A stretch of DNA of 64,000 nt, taken from Arcobacter arenosus (GTDB taxonomy: Bacteria > Campylobacterota > Campylobacteria > Campylobacterales > Arcobacteraceae). The stretch is from positions 178,213 through 242,212 of the forward strand of contig NZ_VANU01000005.1 of the NCBI RefSeq assembly GCF_005771535.1. Reading direction: 5' to 3'. Shown here in pieces: positions 1 through 8,902 of the stretch. Position 1 is the first letter of the stretch; each line of letters opens with the position of its first letter. The translations under genes were made by a program, and so were the position numbers. The notes below the pieces were generated by a model. It saw nothing but the letters and a program-made list of their open reading frames with translations. It was not told where the DNA came from and did not search any database.

Positions 1-687
1 TGGTTTCGTATTCTCTATTACTTCAAAAACCTCTGGTGTTAAGATATATCTTCCTATTACTGCTAGATTAGATGGTGCTTTATCTGTATCTGGTTTTTCT
101 ACCATATTTGATACCATATATACTCCATCTTCCATTGGTTTTCCTTCTATTACTCCATATTTATGTACATCTTCTTTTGGTACTTCCATACAAGCTACGA
201 TACAACATTTATATTTATTATACAAATCTACCATTTGTTTTAAAATACCATCACCTTTTTCATTTACACAAAGGTCATCTGCTAATATTACTGCAAAGGG
301 ATTATTATCTCCTACTAATACTTTCCCTTTATATATTGCATCTCCTAAACCTTTCATCTCATTTTGTCTTGTATATGTAAAGGTACATGTCTCTATAATC
401 TTTCTAATATCTTTTAAAAGTGATTCTTTTGAACTTCCTTTTATTTGGTGCTCTAATTCATATGAAATATCAAAGTGATCTGTAATTGCTCTTTTACCTC
501 GTCCTGTAATTGTTGCCATTACATTACATCCTGCTTCCATCGCTTCTTCTACACCATATTGGATTAATGGTTTTGTCAATATTGGCAACATCTCTTTTGG
601 CATCGCTTTTGTTGCTGGCAAAAACCTTGTCCCATATCCTGCCGCTGGAAACAGGCATTTTGTAATCTCATTTGTTTTTTTAGTCAT
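1..687 (-). CDS. galU: UTP-glucose-1-phosphate uridylyltransferase, 3' end cut by window edge
   Basis: Makes UDP-glucose from glucose-1-phosphate and UTP in the cytoplasm. The first 229 codons are present and the frame is open to base 1. The N-terminus has the nucleotidyltransferase signature FPAAGYGTRFLPATK (residues 13-27), followed by KEMLPI and a substrate-loop LADDL near residue 142. The ATG at 687 has a good ribosome site (GAGGGAAAG) in the 19-base gap after the GH13 gene, so it is the last visible gene of the glucosylglycerate operon. There it can turn the glucose-1-phosphate released by the phosphorylase back into the sugar donor for GpgS. Valine codons are almost all GTA, a little more skewed than the neighbours; I give this little weight. 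Confidence 0.93.
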   Translation of the reverse strand, partial: MTKKTNEITKCLFPAAGYGTRFLPATKAMPKEMLPILTKPLIQYGVEEAMEAGCNVMATITGRGKRAITDHFDISYELEHQIKGSSKESLLKDIRKIIETCTFTYTRQNEMKGLGDAIYKGKVLVGDNNPFAVILADDLCVNEKGDGILKQMVDLYNKYKCCIVACMEVPKEDVHKYGVIEGKPMEDGVYMVSNMVEKPDTDKAPSNLAVIGRYILTPEVFEVIENTKP

Positions 688-706
688 ATTTTCTTTCCCT
701 CTTTAT

Positions 707-2446
707 TTAAATTTCGCCCTTAAGCCACATCATTTGATAAGGTTCAAGTGTTATCTCACGTCTAGCTTTACAGTCATCACATTCATATTGATTACAATTT
801 GCTGATAAAATATCACACAATGGTGAAGTTATGTTTTCAGGAACTGCGACAGTCACCTCTTCATTTGAGAAGTTATGAATTGCTAATATTCTTTCTTTAT
901 TATCCCTAGATATTTGATCAACAACAAATAATCTTTCATCTAAATCTAAAAATTCAAAATCTCCAAAAGGGTTAAATGATTTTTCATTAATTCTTATTGA
1001 TATTAATCTTTTATAAGAATCAAGCATCCTTTTTGCCAATGAGCCTTGTGTAGAAAGTTCATTTTCAAGCCAATCAAAGTTATATTTTTCTCTATTTATA
1101 GTTCTATTACTACCTGAATGTTTTACCCCATCATGGTAATTTCTTGAACCAACTAAAGAATGAAAATATACACCTGGAACACCTGGCATAACTAATACTG
1201 TTGCTTGAGCTAAAAGCATCCTTTTAAATCTTATTTGATCATCTTCATTGGGATGTGTTAAAGCATCAATGTATGAACAGTTCAATTCATAAGGTGTTTG
1301 AGAGCCATCTGATTCTGCTCTATATGAAACTAACCCTCCATGTTCTTTTACCTTGTCAACCATTGCATAAAGTTCTTCATCAGTCAAAATACCTTTTATA
1401 GGTCTCATTCCTATTCCATCATGACTTGCTGTAAAATTAAAGAAACAAACCTTATCACTAGGTAGAGTTAAAGTTTTTGCCCAAGAGGTTAAAGTTTTCG
1501 TATTTTCATTTTGAATAGAATGAACTAAAAGTGGAGGTAAGGCAAAATTATAAACCATCTGAGCCTCATCATCACCACTTCCAAAATATGATACATTTTC
1601 GTGGTGAGGAACATTTGTTTCTGTAATAATAATCACTTCTGGTGCAACTTCGTGAAGAACTTCTCTAATTAATTGAATTAATTCATGGGTTTGTGGTAAA
1701 TGAACACATTGGGTTCCAATCTCTTTCCATACAAAGGCAATAGCATCAAGTCTAATTAAAGTAGCACCTTTTTCAATATAATAAAAAAGTGCATCAAGAA
1801 CATTTCTTAACACTCTATGGTTTTTGTAATTTAAATCTACTTGGTCTTTACTAAATGTTGTCCAAACATGTCTTAATTTTCCATCGTCATCAATAAATTC
1901 ACTTAATACAGGTGTTGCTCTAGGTCTAACAACTTCGCTTAAATCAATTGAAGGGTCAACCTCAATAAAGAAGTCTTGAAAATATCTATCTCCTGCAAGA
2001 AAAGCTTTAAACCAATCTGAAAATTGAGAAATGTGATTAATTACTCCATCAACCATAACTCTATAATCAGCACCCAATTGCTCTATCTCTCTCCAAGATC
2101 CCATATGGGGATCAACCTCATTGTAGTTTACAACTGAAAAACCATCATCACTAGAATATGGATAAAAAGGTAAAATATGAACAGAATTAACAAAACCTTT
2201 TAAATGGATATCCATAAACTCTTTTAGTGTTTGTAAAGAGGCTTCACTCTCTCTATTTACTTGGTCACCATAGGTAATTAAAATAATATCTTTTTCACTA
2301 AGATGGTACTCTTTTGATTTTATTCTTGATTTATATTTAAAAACAAGATCAATAATACTATGAACTGCTTTTTCAGCTATCTCTTCTGGATAAAGTCTAT
2401 GAATCCTTTTATTTATTATATGATTTGGGTCGGAAATATGTTTCAT
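707..2446 (-). CDS. GH13 subfamily 18 sugar phosphorylase, probable glucosylglycerate phosphorylase
   Basis: A 579-residue alpha-amylase-fold phosphorylase of the sucrose phosphorylase family. The catalytic triad is visible: nucleophile D234 in IRLDAIAFVWKE, acid/base E276 in IITETNVPH, and transition-state Asp D343 in TASHDGIGMRP. There is no signal peptide, so it acts in the cytoplasm. Family members phosphorolyse sucrose, sucrose-6-phosphate or glucosylglycerate, the last known for E. coli YcjM and a Meiothermus enzyme. Sequence alone does not settle the substrate. The operon strongly suggests glucosylglycerate: the start overlaps the stop of gpgS by one base (TAATG), and glycerate kinase and galU, which would consume the two products, flank it. 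No sucrose transporter or fructokinase is nearby. Confidence 0.82.
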   Translation of the reverse strand: MKHISDPNHIINKRIHRLYPEEIAEKAVHSIIDLVFKYKSRIKSKEYHLSEKDIILITYGDQVNRESEASLQTLKEFMDIHLKGFVNSVHILPFYPYSSDDGFSVVNYNEVDPHMGSWREIEQLGADYRVMVDGVINHISQFSDWFKAFLAGDRYFQDFFIEVDPSIDLSEVVRPRATPVLSEFIDDDGKLRHVWTTFSKDQVDLNYKNHRVLRNVLDALFYYIEKGATLIRLDAIAFVWKEIGTQCVHLPQTHELIQLIREVLHEVAPEVIIITETNVPHHENVSYFGSGDDEAQMVYNFALPPLLVHSIQNENTKTLTSWAKTLTLPSDKVCFFNFTASHDGIGMRPIKGILTDEELYAMVDKVKEHGGLVSYRAESDGSQTPYELNCSYIDALTHPNEDDQIRFKRMLLAQATVLVMPGVPGVYFHSLVGSRNYHDGVKHSGSNRTINREKYNFDWLENELSTQGSLAKRMLDSYKRLISIRINEKSFNPFGDFEFLDLDERLFVVDQISRDNKERILAIHNFSNEEVTVAVPENITSPLCDILSANCNQYECDDCKARREITLEPYQMMWLKGEI

Positions 2447-3657
2447 TACTCATTATCCTTTCTTACATACTCTGAAAACTTGTAAGAGAAATCTGACATT
2501 ACAGATCTTACAGTAATCCAAGAAGACAATGATGGAATTCCCATAGGGTCTTCATAGAATTCTTCGGCTGCTTCTTTAATGGCAATTTGAAATGCTTCAA
2601 CAGCTTTAATCTCTTTTTCTCTATTATATTCAAGTCCATTTAATTTACTTAAAGCATTGTATTTTGAAATTTCGAATCTTGATTCTTGGAAAAATGTAGC
2701 CAAAAGGGTTTTAAATGAAGCCTCAGAAAATACAATACCCTCTTGGGCTAAAACTCTAAAAAGAGTTTTTGCAATATCATTTGCCATTTTATAAATTCCA
2801 CCACCATCTTGTGCATTTCCTAACTCTTGATGTTTGTGTTCATAAGTTTCCATTATCTCCGTTTGACATATTCTTTTATTTGAAGTATTTTTATAAACTT
2901 CACTTAAAGTTGAAACTTCTAAACCCCAAGTGGGACTAATTGCAATTCCTCTTCCAAGACTTCTAATAAAAGAAAACTCCCCTGATAATGAATACCTAAA
3001 ACTTTCCATATATTCTAAATATCTGTTTGAACCATAAACCTTTGTAAGCGCATTAATTAATGGTGTATAAAGTAATCTAGTTGCACGTCCATGAAGTTTG
3101 TTTGTAACCCTTGAATAATATCCTTTATTAAACTCAAAATCTAAAGCGGGGTGAATAATTGGATAAAAAAGTCTAGCTGGAATCTCCCTACTATAATTTA
3201 CAATATCACAATCGTGTAAAGCAAAGGCATAGGCATCTTTATCTGCCATTCCATAACCTATCATAGTCCATACATTTCTCCCTTTACCAGGTGTATCAAG
3301 GCCTGGAAAACCCTCAGCAGTCAAATCTGCATAAAGTTCTTTAATTCTTGGTCCATCATTCCATAAAACATCAACTTTACAAGGCAAAACAGACATTAAC
3401 TGTTTTACCTCTTCAAATTGCTCTTTTGTAGCTTTATCAAGACCTAATATAATTTTATATAAATATTTAACATTTTTTAACTCTTCAATAATTTTATGCA
3501 TTGCTGGAGTTTCAAACTCTGAGTAAAGTGCTGGTAATAATAAAACCATTTTTCTTCTTGAACCAAAATCTTCTAACTCTTTTTCAATATCCTCTATTGG
3601 TCTATCACCAAGATTTTGTAAAGTTGTAATCACCCCATTTTGAAAAAAATCTGCCAT
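2446..3657 (-). CDS. gpgS: Glucosyl-3-phosphoglycerate synthase (GT81 type)
   Basis: Cytoplasmic GT-A glycosyltransferase, 403 residues. The family joins glucose from an NDP-glucose to 3-phosphoglycerate, giving glucosyl-3-phosphoglycerate, the precursor of glucosylglycerate. The metal-binding DxD motif is D149-C150-D151 in FALHDCDIVNY. A GKGxxxW stretch (residues 124-130) corresponds to the GKGEALW-type loop of the mycobacterial enzymes. There is no membrane segment. It overlaps both neighbours by one base (TAATG junctions), a sign of translational coupling, and its ribosome site (AAGGGGAAAT) lies in the end of the glycerate kinase gene. A mannosyl-transferring relative is possible but less likely, because galU in the same operon supplies UDP-glucose. 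Confidence 0.86.
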   Translation of the reverse strand: MADFFQNGVITTLQNLGDRPIEDIEKELEDFGSRRKMVLLLPALYSEFETPAMHKIIEELKNVKYLYKIILGLDKATKEQFEEVKQLMSVLPCKVDVLWNDGPRIKELYADLTAEGFPGLDTPGKGRNVWTMIGYGMADKDAYAFALHDCDIVNYSREIPARLFYPIIHPALDFEFNKGYYSRVTNKLHGRATRLLYTPLINALTKVYGSNRYLEYMESFRYSLSGEFSFIRSLGRGIAISPTWGLEVSTLSEVYKNTSNKRICQTEIMETYEHKHQELGNAQDGGGIYKMANDIAKTLFRVLAQEGIVFSEASFKTLLATFFQESRFEISKYNALSKLNGLEYNREKEIKAVEAFQIAIKEAAEEFYEDPMGIPSLSSWITVRSVMSDFSYKFSEYVRKDNE

Positions 3658-4817
3658 TATTTCCCCTTTTTCTCTATTATTATAAAATCCATCACATTTG
3701 TACCTGTAATTCCTGTTACAAAATCAAAACCAAGTTTTTTAAAAAATGTATTAGAGTCACTATTTTCTAAAAACTCTTTTGGATTTAATTTCATTTCATT
3801 CATCTTTTCAATAGTTTTGGAAGTTACAAATGCTCCATTTGCATCTGAGCGTCCATCAATACCATCACTACCTGCACATAAAATTGAAATATCCTCATTA
3901 ACTATATTTTCAAGTAATAATCTTAAAGCAAGTTCTTGGTTTCTTCCACCATATCCCCCACCTGATTTTACTACTGTTGTTGTTTCCCCACCAAACAACA
4001 ACACAAAACTAGAGTATTTTTTATCATATTCTTTTATCAATTTAGTTACATACTTTGAGGCTTTTTTTGAAGGGTAGTCTAAAGTAGTAGTAATAATTTC
4101 TACTTTTTCATAATCTTTTTTACAAAACTTTTTTGCTTCATTTAATGCTATTTCATTATTCCCAACTAAAATATGTTGGAATTTTCCATTATTCATTGGA
4201 GCAGAACCTATAATATTTAAATCATCCCCTATTACATCACTTAAAACCAATACTTTTCCATTAGATTTTATACAATCAGCTAGTTTTCCACCTTTTACTT
4301 GGGAAATAGATTTCCTTATAGTATTTAATGCTTTTATATCAATTCCAGATGTTAATAAAGAGGAAGAGGCTTTAATGAAATCTTCTAAGCTTAGTCCTAA
4401 AATAGGTTTTTCAATCATAGCTGAAGCTCCACCTGAAAGTAAAAATATAAAATAATCATTCTTTTTTAGTTTCTTTACATTATCAATTAATTTATTTGCA
4501 GCATCTTCACTTTTTGTTGTTACATCAGGGTGTGTTGATGTAAAATGTTTTAGATAGTTTAAATTTCCTTTTGAAGTTGAAACAATAAATCCACCCTTAA
4601 TTTTTTTCCCAATAATATTCTCACACTCTTTTGCCATAGAAAAAGCAGCTTTACCAACTCCAAAAATATAAAGATTATTAAACTTATTTAAGTCAATTTT
4701 CTCATTAGAGATTGTTAATATATTTTTTTCTAAAGAGATATTATCTTTAATTATAGATTTTGCTTTTACCTTATTTAAGGCTTTAAAATAAATTTTTTCC
4801 AGATTTTTTTTAGACAT
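3657..4817 (-). CDS. Glycerate kinase, GckA/MOFRL family (DUF4147 + MOFRL)
   Basis: 386 residues, the usual length of the type II glycerate kinases, most of which form 2-phosphoglycerate. The N-terminal DUF4147 domain carries FGVGKAAFSMA (about residues 53-63) and the phosphate-binding LLSGGASAM (about 126-134). The C-terminal MOFRL domain shows GGGYGGRNQELAL and AGSDGIDGRSDANGAF. It overlaps the upstream phosphatase gene by 8 bases and gpgS by 1. In this operon it would return glycerate, set free by phosphorolysis of glucosylglycerate, to glycolysis. The exact phosphorylated carbon cannot be read from sequence. Confidence 0.87.
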   Translation of the reverse strand: MSKKNLEKIYFKALNKVKAKSIIKDNISLEKNILTISNEKIDLNKFNNLYIFGVGKAAFSMAKECENIIGKKIKGGFIVSTSKGNLNYLKHFTSTHPDVTTKSEDAANKLIDNVKKLKKNDYFIFLLSGGASAMIEKPILGLSLEDFIKASSSLLTSGIDIKALNTIRKSISQVKGGKLADCIKSNGKVLVLSDVIGDDLNIIGSAPMNNGKFQHILVGNNEIALNEAKKFCKKDYEKVEIITTTLDYPSKKASKYVTKLIKEYDKKYSSFVLLFGGETTTVVKSGGGYGGRNQELALRLLLENIVNEDISILCAGSDGIDGRSDANGAFVTSKTIEKMNEMKLNPKEFLENSDSNTFFKKLGFDFVTGITGTNVMDFIIIEKKGK

Positions 4818-5604
4818 TTTTTAACACCATTTCATTCCAACCTTTTGAGCCTTCAAACTCTGATTTTTGAATATTTTTAATTTTTGTATCAACATATTTA
4901 CCTTTATGGTTTTTGATAACTATTGGAATATCAACATTTTCAAACATAACAATATCATTTGGTCCATCACCTAAACCAATTGAATTTATATCATCATTGT
5001 AAATTTTTTCAAAAATCTTTTCTGCTTTTTTTACAGCAATTCCTTTATCTTGAAATTCTCCAATTAAATGATAAAATCTACCACCTTTTGTAATTTTAAT
5101 ATTATATGTAAGGGCAAGATTTTTTAAGTTTTTTAATTTTGTTTTATCCTCTATTAAAAAGGGCTCGGTAAAATCTCTTTGTTTTGAAAGTTTTGCGTCA
5201 TCTTCACTTAAACCTGTATATTTTACTATATCATCAATATTCATATCAGAAAAACCTAGTAAGCCAAACTCACTTTTATATTTATTATAAAAATTCAATA
5301 CTTGTTTATATTTAAGTCCAAGTTGTAAAATATAGTAACCATGATACTCATCTAAAAATGAAAGGTCAAAATTTTGATAATCTTTAGGGAAGAAAATTGC
5401 AGCACCATTCTCAACAATAAAAGGTTCTTTTATGCCAACTTTTTTTTGAAGTAATTCCACTTCAACTCTAGTTTTACTTGTGGTGAATAATAATGGGATT
5501 TTTTTTTCATTAATTAAAGAGAGGGAATCCTTTGACGAATCAAAAGAATAATCATCATGATTTAAAAAAGTTCCATCTAAATCTGTAAATATTACTGTTT
5601 TCAT
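4810..5604 (-). CDS. gpgP: HAD phosphatase, mannosyl/glucosyl-3-phosphoglycerate phosphatase family
   Basis: 264-residue HAD-superfamily Cof-type phosphatase. Motif I is TDLDGT (D8 nucleophile, D10 acid/base), motif II is FTTSKTR near residue 40, and motif IV is GLGDGPNDIVMF near 210-221. The family removes phosphate from mannosyl- or glucosyl-3-phosphoglycerate. As the first gene of the operon containing gpgS, it would release free glucosylglycerate. Motif I is only seven residues from the ATG, so the start is fixed. No Shine-Dalgarno sequence precedes it; a TATACT box lies six bases upstream, so the message may be leaderless. Confidence 0.85.
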   Translation of the reverse strand: MKTVIFTDLDGTFLNHDDYSFDSSKDSLSLINEKKIPLLFTTSKTRVEVELLQKKVGIKEPFIVENGAAIFFPKDYQNFDLSFLDEYHGYYILQLGLKYKQVLNFYNKYKSEFGLLGFSDMNIDDIVKYTGLSEDDAKLSKQRDFTEPFLIEDKTKLKNLKNLALTYNIKITKGGRFYHLIGEFQDKGIAVKKAEKIFEKIYNDDINSIGLGDGPNDIVMFENVDIPIVIKNHKGKYVDTKIKNIQKSEFEGSKGWNEMVLKNV

Positions 5605-5610
5605 GTATAA

Positions 5611-5616
5611 AGTATA
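5611..5616 (-). promoter_or_regulatory. Candidate -10 box placed for a leaderless gpgP message
   Basis: TATACT on the minus strand is separated from the ATG at 5604 by only six bases (TTATAC). Transcription would begin at or next to the A of the start codon. The spacer beyond is A+T rich and shows no good -35. Other AT-rich hexamers further up could also serve. Confidence 0.35.
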
Positions 5617-5754
5617 TCATTTTATAAACATAAGTATATATTTTGACTATATATTTTATATACAATGACATAATTAGCTAAAATTTGTAAAAAAAATATT
5701 TATAAAGTTTTAACTTTCTTTTAATAAAATAACATTATCACAAAAGGGAGAAGT

Positions 5755-6054
5755 ATGGATTCACAAATGCAGATGATTATAGTACTTATTATTGTACTAA
5801 GTGCATCTTTTTTAACATGGAAGATGATAAAAGATTTTTATAAAGAAAAATTCCACATGGTATTTACACATTTGATTGCTGTAACAACAGCATCTTTTAT
5901 GTTCTTATCAAGTATGTCTTTATTTGTACCAAGAAATTATCAAAGGGGAACTAGCCCTGAAGTTGAGATAAGTTTTTCTGCAATTGCAATCATTATTGCA
6001 ATGCTAGTAGTAATATTTTTCTTTTTTAGATATCTACCTAATAGAAATAAATAA
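5755..6054 (+). CDS. Small membrane protein of unknown function
   Basis: 99 residues with three predicted membrane spans, roughly residues 6-23, 37-56 and 73-92, and a basic C-terminal RYLPNRNK tail. I do not recognise the family. The start has a strong ribosome site (AAAAGGGAGAAGT before ATG). It is divergent from the glucosylglycerate operon across a 149-base spacer and ends one base before the convergent GGDEF-EAL gene. It may share regulation with the solute operon, but nothing in the sequence proves it. Confidence 0.75.
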   Translation: MDSQMQMIIVLIIVLSASFLTWKMIKDFYKEKFHMVFTHLIAVTTASFMFLSSMSLFVPRNYQRGTSPEVEISFSAIAIIIAMLVVIFFFFRYLPNRNK

Positions 6055-6055
6055 T

Positions 6056-8896
6056 TTAGTTTTTCTTTTCCAAAATCGTTAAAGTATCGTCAAAACTTAA
6101 TGGTTTTGAGAAAAGATAACCTTGTCCAAAATCACAATTTAAAGATTGTAAAAACTCTTCTTGCTCTTTATATTCTATACCCTCAGCAACTACACTAAAA
6201 CCTAAACTTTTTGATAAGACAACAATTGCTTTTACGATTTGAACATTATTATTATCATTTGGCGTTCCATCAATAAATGATTTATCAACTTTTATAATAT
6301 CAATTGGGAATTTAGTTAAATAACCCATTGATGAGTAACCTGTACCAAAATCATCAATAGAAAACCTAAAACCTAAATCTCTTAATTCATCCATAGTATT
6401 TAAATTACTTTGTGAGTATTCCATAACATATCGTTCAGTAACTTCTAGTTCAATCTCACTTGGCTTTAAATTGTATTTACAAACAATATAAAAAATATCA
6501 TTAACAAAATTTTTATCTTTGAACTGTACACTTGAAATATTTATAGCTATATATTTTAGATTTTTATTAATCTTTTTGAATTCAACAAAAGCTTCACAAG
6601 CTTGTTCAAACACAAATTTTCCAATTTCATAAATCATACCATTATCTTCAGCAATTGGAATAAATTTATCTGGCCTTACATAACCTAACTCTTTACTTTG
6701 CCATCGAACTAAAGCTTCAAAAGAAGTTACTTCTTTAGTTTTTATGTTATATTGAGGTTGATAATTTAAATAAAATTCATTATCTAAAATAGCTGATTTT
6801 AATGATTGTTCAATTTTAAGTTGTGCATGAACATCCAAAGAAAGTTTCTCATCATAAAACTGATAATTGTTTTTCCCTAGTTTTTTTGCATAATACATAG
6901 CAGTATCCGCATTTTTAATAAGTGAAGTTATATCTTTACCATCATTAGGGAAAACTGCAACACCAATACTTGCAGTTGTAGTAAGATTGTTATTTTGTAT
7001 AATAATAGGTTCTTTAATAATATCTAATATCTTTTCACAAACAAAACCTGCACCTTTTTTATTTCTAGAAGTGTCTAATACTACAATAAACTCATCCCCA
7101 CCCATTCTAGCTAAGATATCAGTTTCCCTTAAAATAGATTTTATTCTTTTTGCAACAATTTTTAATAATTCATCACCAATTCCATGACCTAAAGTGTCAT
7201 TGATTATTTTAAACCTATCTAAATCGATAAATAAAACAAAAATTTCAAGTTCATTTCTATTTGCAATATTAATTGTATATTCTAAATCTGATTCTAGTTT
7301 TACTCTATTTGGTAAAGAAGTTAAACTATCATGGTAAGCTAAAAACTCAGCTTTTTTCTGGGATTTAATTATCTCTTGTAAACTTGTATGAACGGCTATA
7401 TACCTTGATACTTCTCCATTATTATTCTTAATTGCAGAGATATTAAGCCAAATAGGAATCATTTCTCCTGATTTTTTCTTATCATAGATTTTTCCTCTCC
7501 ATGAACCTTTATCTTTTAAATCTTGCCACATCTTTTTATAAAAAATAAAATCATGGAAACCAGATTTAAATAAGCTTGGTTTTTCTCCAATTAATTCACT
7601 TTTTGAGTATCCTAAAATTGATTCAAAACCTCGATTTACTGTCAAAATCCTTTTATCTGCACCACATATTAAAATACCCTCTTTAATATTTTCAAAAATT
7701 GCAGCTGAAAGTTTTAACTCTTCACTTTGTTCTATATATTCAGTAATATCAAGTTTTATAGCTAAGTAGTTTGTAATTTTATCATCAATTTTAATTGGAA
7801 CAATAGAAGCTTTTTCATAAAACAAAGTTCCATCTTTTTTCTTATTTACAAATTCACCTTCCCACTTATCACCACTTTCAAGTTTTTTATTTAAGTCATC
7901 GTATACCTCTTGAGGTGTTTCACCTGAACCTAAAACCTCAGGTGTTTGACCAAAAACATCACCTTTTTGATACCCTGTTATTCTTTCAAAATTATCATTA
8001 ACATATAAAATATTTTTCTTTGCATCTGTTAATACAATTGAATTATCACTATTTTCAACAGCATATTTAAATGCTGATAATTCATTTTTGATTTTTTTTG
8101 CTTTCATGTGCTGTTTATACATTAAAGACAAAATTATAATAATTGAAATAAAGAAAATAAATGAAATTAAAAACTGATTCTTTAATTTCTCATTATAAAT
8201 TTTTTCTAAATTTAATTGTGTTTTTTGGATTGTATTTAATAAATCTAAACCATAAATCTCAGTTCTTAGATTTTCTAGAAAATTGAGATTTTCTATAAAC
8301 TTTTTTGAATGTACTATAAAAAGTTGGTCTTTATGAGTTAAATGGTTTTTATTCTCTTCTTCTAATTTAGTAATTAGATTTGCAATATCTTTTTCATTTT
8401 TATCAATTTTTATAAACTCTTGCATTATAAGAAATGTAATTTCTTCAAAAAGCTTTTTCTTTTCCTCTTTTATATCTTTTGGCAAAGCATGATTCAATTC
8501 ATATATGTAATGTAAAGAGTTTAAAAGTGATGCTTGTCTAGATTTAAACCTTTCTACTAATTCTGTTTTCTTTAAAAAAAGCTTTTTAATTTTTTTAATG
8601 CTTAAATTAAAATCTTCTCCAAACTCTTTTTCTACATCATTTTTCAAAATATTTTCTAAAAAACTTTCAAAACTGTTTGTTTGAAAAACTACCTTATCAA
8701 AGTTTATAAACGTATCTCTTTTTTCTAAAAAATTATTAATAAAAAGATTGGAAACCACCATTTTATTTAAATTATTTTTATATTTTTCATAATTTGATTT
8801 ACCATTTTCTAGAAAGAAAAGATAAGAGAATAACCCTATAATAACTAGGCTAAAAAGAAACAGTTGAACAATAAATAAATCTTTAATTTTAACCAC
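6056..8896 (-). CDS. Membrane sensor with two PAS domains, GGDEF and EAL domains
   Basis: 946 residues; makes and/or degrades cyclic di-GMP. Layout: membrane span 9-28; all-helical periplasmic part about 30-238; second span 241-260; PAS about 275-395; PAS about 398-515; GGDEF domain with RMGGDEF near residue 600; EAL domain from about 700. The active-site GGDEF is intact and an RxxD product-inhibition site (RETD) lies five residues before it. The EAL motif (SFEALVRW), EVTE and DDFGTGYSS are also intact, so both activities are possible. The helical part contains VERFKSRQASLLNSL (114-128), which resembles the DAHL sensor family. It starts 6 bases after the diheme peroxidase gene, so the two are probably cotranscribed. 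Confidence 0.9.
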   Translation of the reverse strand: MVKIKDLFIVQLFLFSLVIIGLFSYLFFLENGKSNYEKYKNNLNKMVVSNLFINNFLEKRDTFINFDKVVFQTNSFESFLENILKNDVEKEFGEDFNLSIKKIKKLFLKKTELVERFKSRQASLLNSLHYIYELNHALPKDIKEEKKKLFEEITFLIMQEFIKIDKNEKDIANLITKLEEENKNHLTHKDQLFIVHSKKFIENLNFLENLRTEIYGLDLLNTIQKTQLNLEKIYNEKLKNQFLISFIFFISIIIILSLMYKQHMKAKKIKNELSAFKYAVENSDNSIVLTDAKKNILYVNDNFERITGYQKGDVFGQTPEVLGSGETPQEVYDDLNKKLESGDKWEGEFVNKKKDGTLFYEKASIVPIKIDDKITNYLAIKLDITEYIEQSEELKLSAAIFENIKEGILICGADKRILTVNRGFESILGYSKSELIGEKPSLFKSGFHDFIFYKKMWQDLKDKGSWRGKIYDKKKSGEMIPIWLNISAIKNNNGEVSRYIAVHTSLQEIIKSQKKAEFLAYHDSLTSLPNRVKLESDLEYTINIANRNELEIFVLFIDLDRFKIINDTLGHGIGDELLKIVAKRIKSILRETDILARMGGDEFIVVLDTSRNKKGAGFVCEKILDIIKEPIIIQNNNLTTTASIGVAVFPNDGKDITSLIKNADTAMYYAKKLGKNNYQFYDEKLSLDVHAQLKIEQSLKSAILDNEFYLNYQPQYNIKTKEVTSFEALVRWQSKELGYVRPDKFIPIAEDNGMIYEIGKFVFEQACEAFVEFKKINKNLKYIAINISSVQFKDKNFVNDIFYIVCKYNLKPSEIELEVTERYVMEYSQSNLNTMDELRDLGFRFSIDDFGTGYSSMGYLTKFPIDIIKVDKSFIDGTPNDNNNVQIVKAIVVLSKSLGFSVVAEGIEYKEQEEFLQSLNCDFGQGYLFSKPLSFDDTLTILEKKN

Positions 8897-8902
8897 AAAT
8901 AA

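Noticed and set aside
72-380. Plus-strand open frame opposite galU
   Set aside because: Leu/Tyr/His-rich translation of the complement of a well-supported galU frame; no ribosome site.
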